Below, one piece after another: positions 1-8,779 of a DNA stretch of 64,000 nucleotides. Each line of letters opens with the position of its first letter. The first letter of the stretch is position 1. Made by a program: the position numbers and the translations under genes. The stretch is from Duganella levis (GTDB taxonomy: Bacteria; Pseudomonadota; Gammaproteobacteria; Burkholderiales; Burkholderiaceae_D). The stretch lies in the NCBI RefSeq assembly GCF_009857605.1, contig NZ_WWCT01000008.1:124001-188000 (forward strand). The letters run 5' to 3'. The notes under the pieces were generated by a model. It made no database searches and was not told the DNA's origin. It saw nothing but the letters and a program-made list of their open reading frames with translations.

Positions 1-251
1 GCCAGCACGGCCAGCGCCACCAGCAGCAGGGACACCGTGCCGACCATGAAGGTGGCGGCGTTCTGGCTGAAGCCCATGCGGATCAGGCGCTGCGTCGGCG
101 GTTGCAGAATGTAGTACAGCACGATGCCGAGCAGGAAGGGCACGGCCAGGAACAGCATCTGCTGCAACAGGAACAGCAGCCCGCAGGTGGCGGCGATGAT
201 GCCGCTCCACACCACCGGCCCGCCGCGCTGTTGCGTCGGCAGCAGATTCAT
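1..251 (-). CDS. AI-2E/PerM-family permease, N-terminal part (runs off left edge)
   Basis: The 83 visible residues begin MNLLPTQQRGGPVVW and contain two strongly hydrophobic stretches, roughly residues 16-50 and 67-83, separated by a loop with YYILQPPTQRLIRMG. This hydrophobic start followed by an ILQPP loop resembles the first helices of the AI-2E exporter/PerM (UPF0118) permease family, which are inner-membrane proteins of about 350 aa. The start ATG overlaps the stop of the upstream cyclic-nucleotide-binding gene (CTATGA), so the two are translationally coupled. The substrate cannot be told. The C-terminal three quarters lie outside the window. Confidence 0.6.
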   Translation of the reverse strand, partial: MNLLPTQQRGGPVVWSGIIAATCGLLFLLQQMLFLAVPFLLGIVLYYILQPPTQRLIRMGFSQNAATFMVGTVSLLLVALAVL

Positions 252-727
252 AGCGCCTCCAGTTGCGGCTTGCCGGTCATCCAGTCGCGCAGGCGGCGGC
301 CGATGTGGCGCGCCAGGGCCAGCGAGATCTTGTAGCCGATCACGGGATCGGTTTCCATCAGGCCCATGAAGTCGGCGCGGAAGAATACCGCTAGTTCGCA
401 GTTGTCCAGCGCGCGCGTCTGGGCGTTGCGCGGGGCGTTGTCCAGCAGCGCCAGGTCGCCGAAGAAGGAGCCGGACGACAGTTCCGCCACCACTTCGCGT
501 CCCGCCCCCAGCTGGCGGCTGATGATCACGCGGCCCGACGTCACCAGGTACAGCGCCTGGCCTTCCTCGCCTTCGTCGAAGATGATTTCTTCGGCCAGGT
601 AGCGGCGCTCGTGCATCAGGCCGTCGATGATTTTCAGTTCGAGCGGGGTCAGCGAATCGAACAGCGCCGAATCTTTCAGGCGCAGCAAACGGGGTGACAG
701 GGCGGGGGACTTGAACAGGCCAAACAT
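248..727 (-). CDS. Cyclic nucleotide-binding domain protein
   Basis: A 159-aa protein consisting almost wholly of one cNMP-binding (Crp-type) beta-roll. It shows IIFDEGEEGQALYLVTSGRV, then ELSSGSFFGDLALLDNAPRNA, which is the phosphate-binding cassette (FGDLALLDNAPRNA in place of FGELALLxxxPRxA). A C-terminal helix follows, but there is no helix-turn-helix, so it is not a Crp-like transcription factor and is more likely a cytoplasmic sensor or effector. I chose the ATG at 727 rather than an upstream in-frame ATG (796) because it has an AGGAG sequence about 9 nt upstream. Its stop overlaps the start of the following permease, which suggests that it controls or partners that membrane protein. 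Confidence 0.75.
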   Translation of the reverse strand: MFGLFKSPALSPRLLRLKDSALFDSLTPLELKIIDGLMHERRYLAEEIIFDEGEEGQALYLVTSGRVIISRQLGAGREVVAELSSGSFFGDLALLDNAPRNAQTRALDNCELAVFFRADFMGLMETDPVIGYKISLALARHIGRRLRDWMTGKPQLEAL

Positions 728-924
728 GAGGCAAAACTCCTGCGGAAATAACGGGGCAGCATCCATTGTCGCCGGTTTTACGGCGGCTGCCGCCACCCAA
801 AGGGAATTGTTGCTAATTCATCACATATTTGCCGCCGCCGCGTCACTTGCAAGGTCATACCCTTGACATACTCGGCCGCTAAGCTGGCGCCCGCAATCCC
901 ACCACAACAACCAGCAGAGCAGAG

Positions 925-3315
925 ATGAATATCAAACGTAGCCAAATTGCGAGCGCCGCCGCGCTGTGCGCCTGCCAGGCCATGATGGTCGCCCACGCCG
1001 ACACCATCGCCGACACCGCCACCACCGCCGCAGATAGCCAACAGTCCATCATCGTCACCGGCACCCGCGCCAGCAACCGTACCCAGTTCGACACGCTGGC
1101 GCCAGTCGACGTGTTCAGCCGCGAGGACATCGCCGCCGTCGCCTCGTCCGACCTCAACGACGTGCTGGCCCAGCTGGTGCCGTCGTACGTGGTGCAGCGC
1201 CTGCCGATGGCCGATGGCCAGGTATTCGTCCGCCCGGCCACCTTGCGCGGCCTGTCGCCGGACCAGACGCTGGTGCTGGTCAACGGCCGCCGCTTCCACC
1301 GCAGTGCGCTGCTGGGTGCGCGCGGTGCGCAGGCGCCCGACCTGGCGCAGATTCCGAGCAGCGCCATCAAGCGCATCGAGGTGCTGCGTGACGGCGCCTC
1401 GGCGCAATACGGTTCGGACGCGATTGCCGGCGTCATCAACATCATTCTGGACGACAGCCTCGGCGGCGAACTGACCGCCCAGCATTCGCAATACAGCGAA
1501 GGCGACGGCAAGGCCAACGAGTTGCACGCCAAGTACGGCTTCATGCTGGGCGAGCATGCGCGCATCGCGCTGTTTGCCGAGGCAGCGCAATCCGATCCGA
1601 CCTCGCGCACCCGCCAGCGTCCGGACGCCATCGCATTCCAGGCCGCGCATCCAACGCTGAGCGTACCGAATCCGGTGCAGCGCTGGGGCCAGCCGGAACT
1701 GGAAAGCCAGCACCTCGGCTACAACGCCACGCTGGACCTGGGCAACGAGCTGGAAGCCTACAGCTACGGCCTGTTCGCGCACAGCGATGGCACCTCGGAC
1801 TTCAACTGGCGCAATCCGGACACCGGCACCACGGTCTACAAGCTGACCACGATTTTCCCTGGCTGGGATGTGCGCAGCATTTATCCGGTCGGCTTCAGCC
1901 CGCAGTACACCAACAAGCAGAACGACATGCAACTGCTGGCCGGTCTGCGCGGTCGCATGAGCGAAGCGCTGGGCTGGGACGTCAGTGCCTCCTACGGCCG
2001 CAACGCCATCGACTATGGCTTGCACAACTCGATCAACGCCTCGCTCGGCCCGTCCAGCCCGACTTCGTTCTACCTCGGCCGCCTGACGCAGGAAGAAAAA
2101 CTGGTCAACGCCAACTTCAATTACGAATGGCGCGTGGCGGGTTTGTCGCAGCCGGTCAACCTCGCCGTTGGCGCCGAATATCGCAACGAGACTTATTCGG
2201 TCAAGGCCGGCGATCCGGCCTCCTACGCGGTAGGCCCAGGCGCTGCTGCCGGCCTCGACGCCAACGCCAATGGCGCGCCGGGCTTCAGCGATATCCAGTC
2301 CGGCAAATGGGGCCAGGACAGCTATGCCGCCTATGCCGACGTCGAAGTCCCGCTGAGCAAGCAGGCCACCATCGGCGCCGCCGTGCGTTATGAAGATTTC
2401 TCCGAGTTCGGCAACACCGTCAACGGCAAGCTGTCGGCGCGCTTCGAGGTGACGCCGGACTTCGCGCTGCGCGGTTCCTGGTCGACCGGCTTCCGCGCGC
2501 CAACGCCGGGCCAGCTCAACACCAACAGCACCAGCCAGGGCCTGGACACCAAGACGCTGCTGGTGTTCACCAGCGGCCGCCTGGCCAACAACGATCCGCT
2601 GGCGGTGGCATTGGGCGCCAAGCCGCTGCAACCGGAAAAATCCAAGAACCTGTCGCTGGGCCTGACGTGGAAAGACGCCAGCGGCCTGTCCGGCTCGGTG
2701 GACCTGTACAACATCAAGCTGCGCGACCGCTTCAGCACTTCGGCCTCGTTCGCGGTGCCGGCCGGTGTGCCCAATCCGCTGCGCTACACCTCGGTCAGCT
2801 ACTTCACCAATGACTTCGACACCACCACCAAGGGCGTGGATGTAGTGGGCAGCTATCTGCACCGTCTCGGCGTCGGCAAGCTGAACCTGACTGCGGCTTA
2901 CAACTACAACGAAACCAAGATCGACGGCGGCAAGTCCAGCATCGCCACCAATGAGAGCCAGCGCGTGGTGTTCGAAGAACGCTTGCCGCGCCAGAAGGCT
3001 ACCTTCAGCGCATCGTATGACCAGGGCGGCTGGAGCACGCTGGTGCGCGCGCGCTACTACGGCAGCTGGACCGACAGCACCGGCAACGCCACCGGCGACA
3101 TCTTCCAGCGCTTCGGTGCGATGCGCTTCCTCGACCTGGCCGCCACCTACAAGCTGACGTCCAAACAGTCGCTGCGCTTCGGTGTCGACAACGTGCTGAA
3201 CAAGTATCCGGACGAAGCCGTGTTCCAGGCCAGCCGCGGCCTGATCTACTCGCGCAACGCGCCGTACGATACCGACGGCCGCAATCTGTACGTCGATTAC
3301 ACGGTGAAGTTTTGA
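925..3315 (+). CDS. TonB-dependent outer-membrane receptor
   Basis: A 796-aa protein with a signal peptide (MNIKRSQIASAAALCACQAM, probable cleavage after AHA, residue 25) and a TonB-box-like stretch QQSIIVTGTR at about residues 39-48. It has a plug domain (VFVRPATLRGLSPDQTLVLVNG, then IKRIEVLRDGASAQYGSDAIAGVINI) and a long 22-strand-type barrel ending in a terminal phenylalanine (LYVDYTVKF), as outer-membrane barrels do. It should import a siderophore or other large ligand using the TonB/ExbBD machinery. The stop overlaps the TTG start of the next gene, so the ligand is probably handled by that exported PLP enzyme. Ligand specificity cannot be read from sequence. Confidence 0.92.
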   Translation: MNIKRSQIASAAALCACQAMMVAHADTIADTATTAADSQQSIIVTGTRASNRTQFDTLAPVDVFSREDIAAVASSDLNDVLAQLVPSYVVQRLPMADGQVFVRPATLRGLSPDQTLVLVNGRRFHRSALLGARGAQAPDLAQIPSSAIKRIEVLRDGASAQYGSDAIAGVINIILDDSLGGELTAQHSQYSEGDGKANELHAKYGFMLGEHARIALFAEAAQSDPTSRTRQRPDAIAFQAAHPTLSVPNPVQRWGQPELESQHLGYNATLDLGNELEAYSYGLFAHSDGTSDFNWRNPDTGTTVYKLTTIFPGWDVRSIYPVGFSPQYTNKQNDMQLLAGLRGRMSEALGWDVSASYGRNAIDYGLHNSINASLGPSSPTSFYLGRLTQEEKLVNANFNYEWRVAGLSQPVNLAVGAEYRNETYSVKAGDPASYAVGPGAAAGLDANANGAPGFSDIQSGKWGQDSYAAYADVEVPLSKQATIGAAVRYEDFSEFGNTVNGKLSARFEVTPDFALRGSWSTGFRAPTPGQLNTNSTSQGLDTKTLLVFTSGRLANNDPLAVALGAKPLQPEKSKNLSLGLTWKDASGLSGSVDLYNIKLRDRFSTSASFAVPAGVPNPLRYTSVSYFTNDFDTTTKGVDVVGSYLHRLGVGKLNLTAAYNYNETKIDGGKSSIATNESQRVVFEERLPRQKATFSASYDQGGWSTLVRARYYGSWTDSTGNATGDIFQRFGAMRFLDLAATYKLTSKQSLRFGVDNVLNKYPDEAVFQASRGLIYSRNAPYDTDGRNLYVDYTVKF

Positions 3316-4592
3316 GCCTGCGTAATCCCACGCGCCGCCGGTGGCTGAAGGCTGGCGCGCTGCTGGCGCCGACCGCCACACTGGCGGCATCGCCGATGCC
3401 GGTGCGGCCGGCGGTGTCGCCGCAGGAGCTGGCTGCTGACGAAGGCTACTGGCAGTCGGTCGCCGCGCAGTACGACATCAAGCGGGACGTGGCGATGATG
3501 GACAACGCCTACTGGGGTTCGATGTCGCGCCCGGTAATGGAGGCCTATCAGCGCCATGTGGCCGACGCCAATCACGGCAATTCCTACTACGGCCGCTTGC
3601 AGTTTCCCGCCGAGTTTGAATCGGCACGGCAGCGGGCGGCGCTGGCGCTGGGTGTCTCGGCCGACGAGATCGCCTTTACGCGCGGCGCCACTGAAGCACT
3701 GCAAATCCTGATCAGCGGCTACAACCGCCTGCAGCCGGGCGATGTGGTGCTGTGCGCCGACATCGACTACGACAATATGATCACCACCATGCACTGGCTG
3801 AAGCAGCGGCGCGGCGTGGAGGTGGTATCGATTGCGATGCCGGAGCCGGCCAGCTACGAGGCGGTCATCGACAGCTACGCGCAAGCGATGGCGCGTTACC
3901 CGCGCCTTAAGCTGATGCTGCTGACGCACGTCAACCACCGCAACGGCATGGTGCTGCCGGTGGCCGAGATCAGCCGCATGGCGCGCGAGCGCGGCATCGA
4001 CGCCATCGTCGACACGGCGCATGGCTTCGGCCAGCTGGATATGCGGATTCCCGATCTGCATGCGGATTTCGCCGGCATCAACCTGCATAAATGGATAGGC
4101 GCGCCGGTGGGCGTCGGCGCGATCTACATTCGCCGTGGCCGGGTGCGCGCCGTCGATCCGTATATGGGCGAGGACGACCGTGGCGATGTGCGTACCCGCG
4201 TGCACACCGGCACGCTCAACTTTGCCGCGTATGTGACCCTGCCGCTGGCACTCGACCTGCATGAACAGGTAGGCGTCGCGTATAAACAGGCTCGGCTGGC
4301 GCGGCTGCGCAACCGCTGGCTGGATGCGGTGCGCGATGTGAGCGGCCTGGAGTTGCTGGCGTCGTCCGATCCGCGTTTGAGCAGTGCGATTGCCTCGTTC
4401 CGCTTGCGCGGCCGCACCTCGATGGCGGACAACAATGCATTGGCGCGCCGTCTGCTGAAGGAGCATGGCGTGTTCACCGTGCCGCGCGATGGGCTGGCGG
4501 CCGGCGCCTGTGTGCGCGCCACGCCGTCGATCTTTACCTCGGAAGCGCAGGTGGACCGCCTGAGCGAAGCGCTGCGGCGGGTGGCAACTTAA
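3312..4592 (+). CDS. Tat-exported class V aminotransferase-like PLP enzyme
   Basis: A 426-aa protein starting at a TTG that overlaps the receptor stop (TTGA). The N-terminus carries a twin-arginine signal (TRRRWLKAGALLAPTATLAA), so it is exported folded with its cofactor. The body has the fold-type I class V pattern of isopenicillin-N-epimerase-like proteins: MDNAYWGSMSRPV near the N-terminus, FTRGATEALQILISGY for the PLP phosphate, IVDTAHGFGQLD with the cofactor-pyridine aspartate, and GINLHKWIGAPVGVG with the Schiff-base lysine. An exported PLP enzyme of this class is unusual. PvdN, which acts on pyoverdine in the pseudomonad periplasm, is the best-known parallel. With a TonB receptor next to it, periplasmic modification of an imported or exported ligand is a plausible role, by inference. 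Confidence 0.85.
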   Translation: MSLRNPTRRRWLKAGALLAPTATLAASPMPVRPAVSPQELAADEGYWQSVAAQYDIKRDVAMMDNAYWGSMSRPVMEAYQRHVADANHGNSYYGRLQFPAEFESARQRAALALGVSADEIAFTRGATEALQILISGYNRLQPGDVVLCADIDYDNMITTMHWLKQRRGVEVVSIAMPEPASYEAVIDSYAQAMARYPRLKLMLLTHVNHRNGMVLPVAEISRMARERGIDAIVDTAHGFGQLDMRIPDLHADFAGINLHKWIGAPVGVGAIYIRRGRVRAVDPYMGEDDRGDVRTRVHTGTLNFAAYVTLPLALDLHEQVGVAYKQARLARLRNRWLDAVRDVSGLELLASSDPRLSSAIASFRLRGRTSMADNNALARRLLKEHGVFTVPRDGLAAGACVRATPSIFTSEAQVDRLSEALRRVAT

Positions 4593-5194
4593 AGCTGCAC
4601 GGTCTGCACCAGCGGCAGTTGCGGTTCCAGGTGGCTGGTCAGCAGGATGCACTGGCGCGCCAGCCGTTCCGGCGCGGCCAGCTGCTGGCGCAGGTAGGCT
4701 ACCGCATCGACATCGAGGCCGTTGAAGGGCTCGTCAATCAGCAGCAGTTGAACTGGCAGCGACAAGGCCAGCGACAACTGCATCTTCTTGTGCTGGCCCA
4801 GCGACAGCGTGGTGACCGGCTGGTCCAGCGTCGGCAGCAGGTGGAAGGCGGCCAGCTCGGCGTTGAGCAGTTCGGCATCGGCGCTGGCATACAGCGAGAC
4901 GTGCATGTCCAGCACCTCGCGCACGGTCAGCCATGGCAGTTGCGGCGTGTCGCCGCCGCAGTAGTAGCATTGCAGGCGATAAGCCAGCGGCTGCGCCTGC
5001 AACTCAAGATCGTCCAGCCAGATATGGCCGCCGTGCGGCGTCAGCGCGCCGCCGGCCAGTTTCATCAGCGTGGTCTTGCCGGCGCCGTTTTCACCGCGCA
5101 GCCAGGTGATGCCGTTGCCGAGCTTGAGATTGAATTGATTGAACAGCGGATGGCTGGCGTATTCAAAGCTGAGCTGTTCGATTCTTAATTCCAT
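4589..5194 (-). CDS. ABC transporter ATP-binding protein
   Basis: A 201-aa minimal ATPase with Walker A GENGAGKTT near residue 35, signature LSLGQHKKMQLS, Walker B LLLIDEPFNGLD and a switch histidine in LLTSHL. It is short for an ABC subunit (usually 220-250 aa), as in heme-exporter CcmA or small drug/lipid exporter ATPases. Its 5' end overlaps the 3' end of the upstream membrane protein gene by 10 bp, so the two form one transporter. It converges on the aminotransferase gene with a 4-bp tail overlap. The substrate is unknown. The cysteine-rich CYYCGG near residue 80 is peculiar. Confidence 0.85.
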   Translation of the reverse strand: MELRIEQLSFEYASHPLFNQFNLKLGNGITWLRGENGAGKTTLMKLAGGALTPHGGHIWLDDLELQAQPLAYRLQCYYCGGDTPQLPWLTVREVLDMHVSLYASADAELLNAELAAFHLLPTLDQPVTTLSLGQHKKMQLSLALSLPVQLLLIDEPFNGLDVDAVAYLRQQLAAPERLARQCILLTSHLEPQLPLVQTVQL

Positions 5195-6270
5195 AATTCA
5201 CTTCCGATTGCGGTCAGGATGAGGATGGCGCTGATCACCAGGCCGACGCGGCCGCGCACGCTCAGCTTGCGCAGCGCGACCACGGCCAGTTGGGCGGTGG
5301 CGGCAACGGACAGCCAGACGGTGGCGACGGTGTGGCTGTAGCCGCCGGCGCTGCGGCCCAGCGTCAGCACGGCGAACCAGCCGAGCACGGCCAGTCCCGG
5401 CAGCAGTGTCGCCAGCATTGCCAGGCGATACAGCGATGCGGTGCGCAGCGGCCAGCCGGCGGCGACCGGACGCAGCAGCGCGATTTGCTCGGCCACGGCC
5501 TTGTCGCCACGGTCGGTCAGCAGCATGGTCATTAACGCGGCGCACGCGCCCCACAAGGCTGGCGGCACCAAGGGCGGATGCGCCATCCACACGCCGATGC
5601 TAAGCAGCGCGCCGGCCAGTAGCAAGGTTTGCTGAATGCCGATGACATTTTCCGCGCGCCAGAACGGCAGCCAGAACAGCCGATACCAGTAGCGCGCCAT
5701 GCCACCGCGTTGCGCGATGTATTGAGTCGGCGCAGGCCGGGAACGGCCGGGCTTGCGCGCAGCAGGTATGCGGTTGCGATGATGCAGCATGAGTGCTGAC
5801 AACAGCCAGGCCAGCAGCAGCGAGACAACAGTGATCAGCAGTGCTTGCGGCGCAATCGGACGCAGCCAGTCCGGCCACTGGAAAAACCAGATCGCGGTGG
5901 AGATGGCGTAGACCAGACTCAGCGGACCGACGATCAGGCCGGCGACGGCAGCATCAGCCTGCCATTTGCTGCGCGGCGAAATCGGCAGCGGCCGGCTCCA
6001 CAGCATCACCGTCGCCGGATGCAGGCGCTTGCGCAGCAGCCAGACCGGCAATGTGCCCAGCAGCGTCTGGCCAGTGAACAGGCCGAGCGCTTCCGGCCAT
6101 GGCTGGCTGGCGGCAAACAAGCCGGGCAGGGCGATCACGGCGACCAGGCCGATCAGCACCGGGCCGAAGCCGAGCAAAATATATTCGAGGGAACTTTTCA
6201 GGCTGGCGGCGAAGTGCAGCAGCGCGTGCCGTGCCAGGCGTAGACGGAAATGGAGATAAGCATTTTTCAT
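5185..6270 (-). CDS. ABC transporter membrane protein (permease)
   Basis: A 361-aa polytopic protein with about eight hydrophobic segments (for example SLEYILLGFGPVLIGLVAVI, LLITVVSLLLAWLLSALML, ALWGACAALMTMLL, VGLVISAILILTAIG). A basic cytosolic loop (RNRIPAARKPGRSRPAP) lies in the middle. No soluble domain is seen. Pairing with the overlapping ATPase gene marks it as the membrane subunit of a two-gene ABC exporter. I cannot place it in a named subfamily. Confidence 0.7.
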   Translation of the reverse strand: MKNAYLHFRLRLARHALLHFAASLKSSLEYILLGFGPVLIGLVAVIALPGLFAASQPWPEALGLFTGQTLLGTLPVWLLRKRLHPATVMLWSRPLPISPRSKWQADAAVAGLIVGPLSLVYAISTAIWFFQWPDWLRPIAPQALLITVVSLLLAWLLSALMLHHRNRIPAARKPGRSRPAPTQYIAQRGGMARYWYRLFWLPFWRAENVIGIQQTLLLAGALLSIGVWMAHPPLVPPALWGACAALMTMLLTDRGDKAVAEQIALLRPVAAGWPLRTASLYRLAMLATLLPGLAVLGWFAVLTLGRSAGGYSHTVATVWLSVAATAQLAVVALRKLSVRGRVGLVISAILILTAIGSELWN

Positions 6271-6307
6271 TGCCGATCAGCTTACATGCTAATTCTGAAA
6301 TGCAAAT

Positions 6308-6340
6308 GAAAAAAAGGCCCGATGCGAACATCGGGCCCTT
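6308..6340 (-). terminator. Rho-independent terminator of the tRNA-Asp/tRNA-Val unit
   Basis: A perfect 9-bp stem (GGCCCGATG / CATCGGGCC, 6316-6324 with 6329-6337) with a CGAA loop is followed, reading leftward, by a run of seven T (A at 6309-6315 on the plus strand). It lies just downstream of tRNA-Asp in the direction of tRNA transcription. Confidence 0.85.
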
Positions 6341-6351
6341 CTTCTGAATAT

Positions 6352-6428
6352 TGGCGGAGCGGACGGGACTCGAACCCGCGACCCCCGGCGTGACAGGCCG
6401 GTATTCTAACCAACTGAACTACCGCTCC
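6352..6428 (-). tRNA. tRNA-Asp (anticodon GTC)
   Basis: The reverse complement folds as a complete 77-nt cloverleaf: acceptor GGAGCGG pairing with CCGCTCC, D-arm with GTAGTTCAGTTGGTTAGAAT, anticodon loop CTGTCAC (GTC), and T-arm GGTTCGAGTCC. The 3' CCA is encoded. It closely matches the bacterial tRNA-Asp pattern. Confidence 0.97.
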
Positions 6429-6451
6429 AATTCGTTTTTTATAAGTTTAGC

Positions 6452-6527
6452 TGGTGGGTGCTGAGAGGCTCGAACTCCCGACCTACGCCTTGTAAGGGCG
6501 CCGCTCTACCAACTGAGCTAAGCACCC
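6452..6527 (-). tRNA. tRNA-Val (anticodon TAC)
   Basis: The reverse complement gives a 76-nt cloverleaf starting GGGTGCTTAGCTCAGTTGG, with anticodon loop CTTACAA (TAC), T-loop GTTCGAG and an encoded CCA. It lies 23 nt upstream of tRNA-Asp on the same strand, and the two share the terminator. Confidence 0.97.
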
Positions 6528-6642
6528 AGAAAACTTATCAGCGTTGTTTCATTTAACTGCGACAACTGCTGAACGAGGCCGTATTCTATAGGAGGCCGAT
6601 TCGGTTCTGCAAGGGGTTTTGTAAATTATTTAGAAAATTGTT

Positions 6643-7480
6643 TTAGCGTGGCGGCGGCAAGGCATTCAGCAGGTCGCGGGTGCCGTTGTCGAACAGCCGG
6701 TGGCCCATGTCGGCGCCGAGGTAGCGTTCGTAGAATTTCTGCATGGTGCCGTCGAGCACAATCGAGCGCAGCGCGTCGGCATAGCGTTGCAGTATGTGCG
6801 GCGGCACTTTCTTTGACACATACAGGCCGACCATCATGCGTGGCGATTCGCTGACCCACGTCGCGCTCATTTTGGCGGTCAGGCCGAACAGGCGCTGGTT
6901 CAGCAGGTGGATGGTGGCGGGCGCCAGCGTGCCTTCGGCGCGGCCGGCCTTGATCTTGCGGAACACCACGCCGAAATCGCTGACGTATTCCAGCCGGCCT
7001 TGCTGTTGCAAGCGCCAGCTGTTGCTGCGCCTCGGCCGCGTAGAAGATGCCGCGCGTGATATTCAGGCGCGCGTTGCTGTGATCGACGAAGTCGGCCAGG
7101 CTGTGGAACTTGCCGGCGTCCGCTCCCAGCAGCACCAGTTCAAAACGGGTCCAGGTATAGGGCAGCCAGATGCCGTAGCGGTCGCGCTCGGCCGTGCGCA
7201 GCGAGGCGCCGGTCATTTCCAGTTCGTTGCTGAAGAACAGCGCTTGCTGGCGGCTGCGCGGATACCAGCGCACATTCAGCTGGCAGCCGCTACGCAGCTG
7301 GATTTCGGCCAGCACGTCAATATTGCTGCCGCGAATCACTGTGCCGTCGAGGTAGGAGGAGTAACCGAGATCGCTGACGCCCACCCGCGCCGGGGTGCAG
7401 GCCGGGTCCAGCGGCACGGCCTGCGCGGCAGTCAATGGCAGCCATAAAGCTAGCAACAAAGTGAACAGGCATCTGGTCAT
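6643..7480 (-). pseudogene. Periplasmic amino-acid-type solute-binding protein, frameshifted
   Basis: The 5' part encodes a signal peptide (MTRCLFTLLLALWLPLTAAQA) and a family 3 solute-binding start (PARVGVSDLGYSSYLDGTVI, LRTAERDRYGIWLPYTWTRF). After about residue 155 the frame turns into an arginine-rich nonsense tail ending at 6626. The true continuation (GRLEYVSDFGVVFRKIKAG through DLLNALPPPR, stop at 6643) lies in another frame from about 7011. Removing one base near 7011-7014 restores a continuous protein of about 278 aa, the usual length for the family. The gene is therefore either a recent pseudogene or carries a sequencing error. The intact form would bind a small solute in the periplasm. 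No transporter partners are adjacent. Confidence 0.75.
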
Positions 7481-7528
7481 GCAACGAGTGTAGCATCGGC
7501 AACTTGCATGCCGACGATTTTCGGTGGA

Positions 7529-7548
7529 TACTGTACGTATTTACAGTA
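7529..7548 (+). promoter_or_regulatory. LexA (SOS) box of dinB
   Basis: CTGTACGTATTTACAG at 7531-7546, flanked by TA on both sides, is a perfect CTGT-N8-ACAG LexA operator matching the E. coli-type consensus. It lies only 14 nt before the dinB start, where LexA would block the promoter. Confidence 0.92.
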
Positions 7549-7561
7549 TTATTTGTGTATT

Positions 7562-8710
7562 ATGGCCGACACCGCGCGCCGCATTGCCCATATCGACATG
7601 GACGCTTTCTTTGCGTCGGTGGAGTTGTTGCGCTATCCGCAGCTGCGCGGCCAGCCGGTGGTGATCGGCGGCCGTGGCTACGATCCCGAGCAGCGCGCAG
7701 ATGGCTCGTTTGTCTTCAAGCGCCTGCGCGATTATGTCGGCCGCGGCGTGATCACCACCGCCACCTACGAGGCGCGGGCGTTCGGCGTCGGTTCGGCGAT
7801 GGGCATGATGAAGGCGGCCAAGCTGGCGCCGGACGCCATCCTGCTGCCGGCCAATTTTGATTCCTACCGCCATTACTCGCGCCTGTTCAAGCAGGCGGTG
7901 GCCAGCATCGCGCCGGATATCGAAGACCGCGGCATCGATGAAATCTTCGTCGACCTGACCCATGTGGACGGCGAGACGCAGGACATCGGCGCGCGCATCA
8001 AGCAGGCGGTGCAGGACGCCACCGGTCTGACCTGTTCGATCGGCATCACGCCCAACAAGCTGCTGGCGAAAATCTGTTCGGATCTGGACAAGCCGAACGG
8101 CCTGACGGTGCTGGGCTTTGACGATATTCCCACCCGCATCTGGCCGCTGGGCGTGCGCAAGGTCAACGGCATCGGCCCCAAGGCCACCGAAAAGCTGGCC
8201 TCGCTGGGCATCGAGACGGTGGGTCAGCTGGCGCAGGCTGATCAGGGCTTGTTGCAGGATTATTTTGGCGCGCATTACGCGGCGTGGCTGGCGCGGGTGG
8301 CGCAGGGCATCGACGATCGCGAAATTTCCACCAGCCGCGAGAGCAAGTCGATGTCGCGCGAAACCACCTTCGAGCGCGACCTGCATGCGCGCCAGGACCG
8401 GGCGACGTTGTCCGGCATCCTGACCACGTTGTGCGAGCGGCTGGCGGACGATCTGAAGCGCAAGGATTACGTCAGCCGCACCATCAGCATCAAGCTGCGC
8501 TATGACGATTTCCAGATCGTCAGCCGCAATGTGACGCTGCCGCAGGCGGTGGCCGAACCGGCCGCGATCCTGCAGGCGGCGCGCGAATGTCTGAAGCGGG
8601 TGCCGCTGCAGCGCAAGCTGCGCCTGCTGGGCGTGCGTGCCAGCACGCTCGAACCTCCCGGCGCCATGGCCAGCGCGCAACAGCCGGTGCAGGGCGATCT
8701 ATTCGCCTGA
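7562..8710 (+). CDS. dinB: DNA polymerase IV (Y family, translesion)
   Basis: A 382-aa protein with the Y-family catalytic core: AHIDMDAFFASVE (metal-binding Asp, steric-gate Phe), TYEARAFGVGSAMGMMKA, and DRGIDEIFVDLTH. This last differs slightly from the typical SIDEaylD motif but keeps the D-E pair. Next come helix-hairpin-helix thumb residues (VRKVNGIGPKATEKLASLG) and a little-finger domain. It performs error-prone synthesis past lesions. I take the ATG at 7562, since a further upstream in-frame ATG at 7508 would put the LexA box inside the gene. No Shine-Dalgarno is visible, and the operator is so close that the mRNA may be nearly leaderless. It is SOS-regulated by the adjoining LexA box. 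Confidence 0.95.
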   Translation: MADTARRIAHIDMDAFFASVELLRYPQLRGQPVVIGGRGYDPEQRADGSFVFKRLRDYVGRGVITTATYEARAFGVGSAMGMMKAAKLAPDAILLPANFDSYRHYSRLFKQAVASIAPDIEDRGIDEIFVDLTHVDGETQDIGARIKQAVQDATGLTCSIGITPNKLLAKICSDLDKPNGLTVLGFDDIPTRIWPLGVRKVNGIGPKATEKLASLGIETVGQLAQADQGLLQDYFGAHYAAWLARVAQGIDDREISTSRESKSMSRETTFERDLHARQDRATLSGILTTLCERLADDLKRKDYVSRTISIKLRYDDFQIVSRNVTLPQAVAEPAAILQAARECLKRVPLQRKLRLLGVRASTLEPPGAMASAQQPVQGDLFA

Positions 8711-8779
8711 GACCGGGTGTGCGCCAGCGTGTAAAATGGCGCTCCTTTTGCAATTTCCGAAACAAGGCCAGTCAACTTT

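Noticed and set aside
863..868. TTGACA as -35 box of the TonB receptor gene
   Set aside because: No acceptable -10 sequence at 16-18 nt downstream, so it is not listed as a promoter.
778..3390. 870-codon minus-strand frame opposite the TonB receptor
   Set aside because: Shadow frame; product is low complexity with no domain, and the plus strand encodes a complete receptor with signal peptide and terminal Phe.
7541..8680. 379-codon minus-strand frame opposite dinB
   Set aside because: Shadow frame; dinB has all catalytic motifs and an SOS operator.
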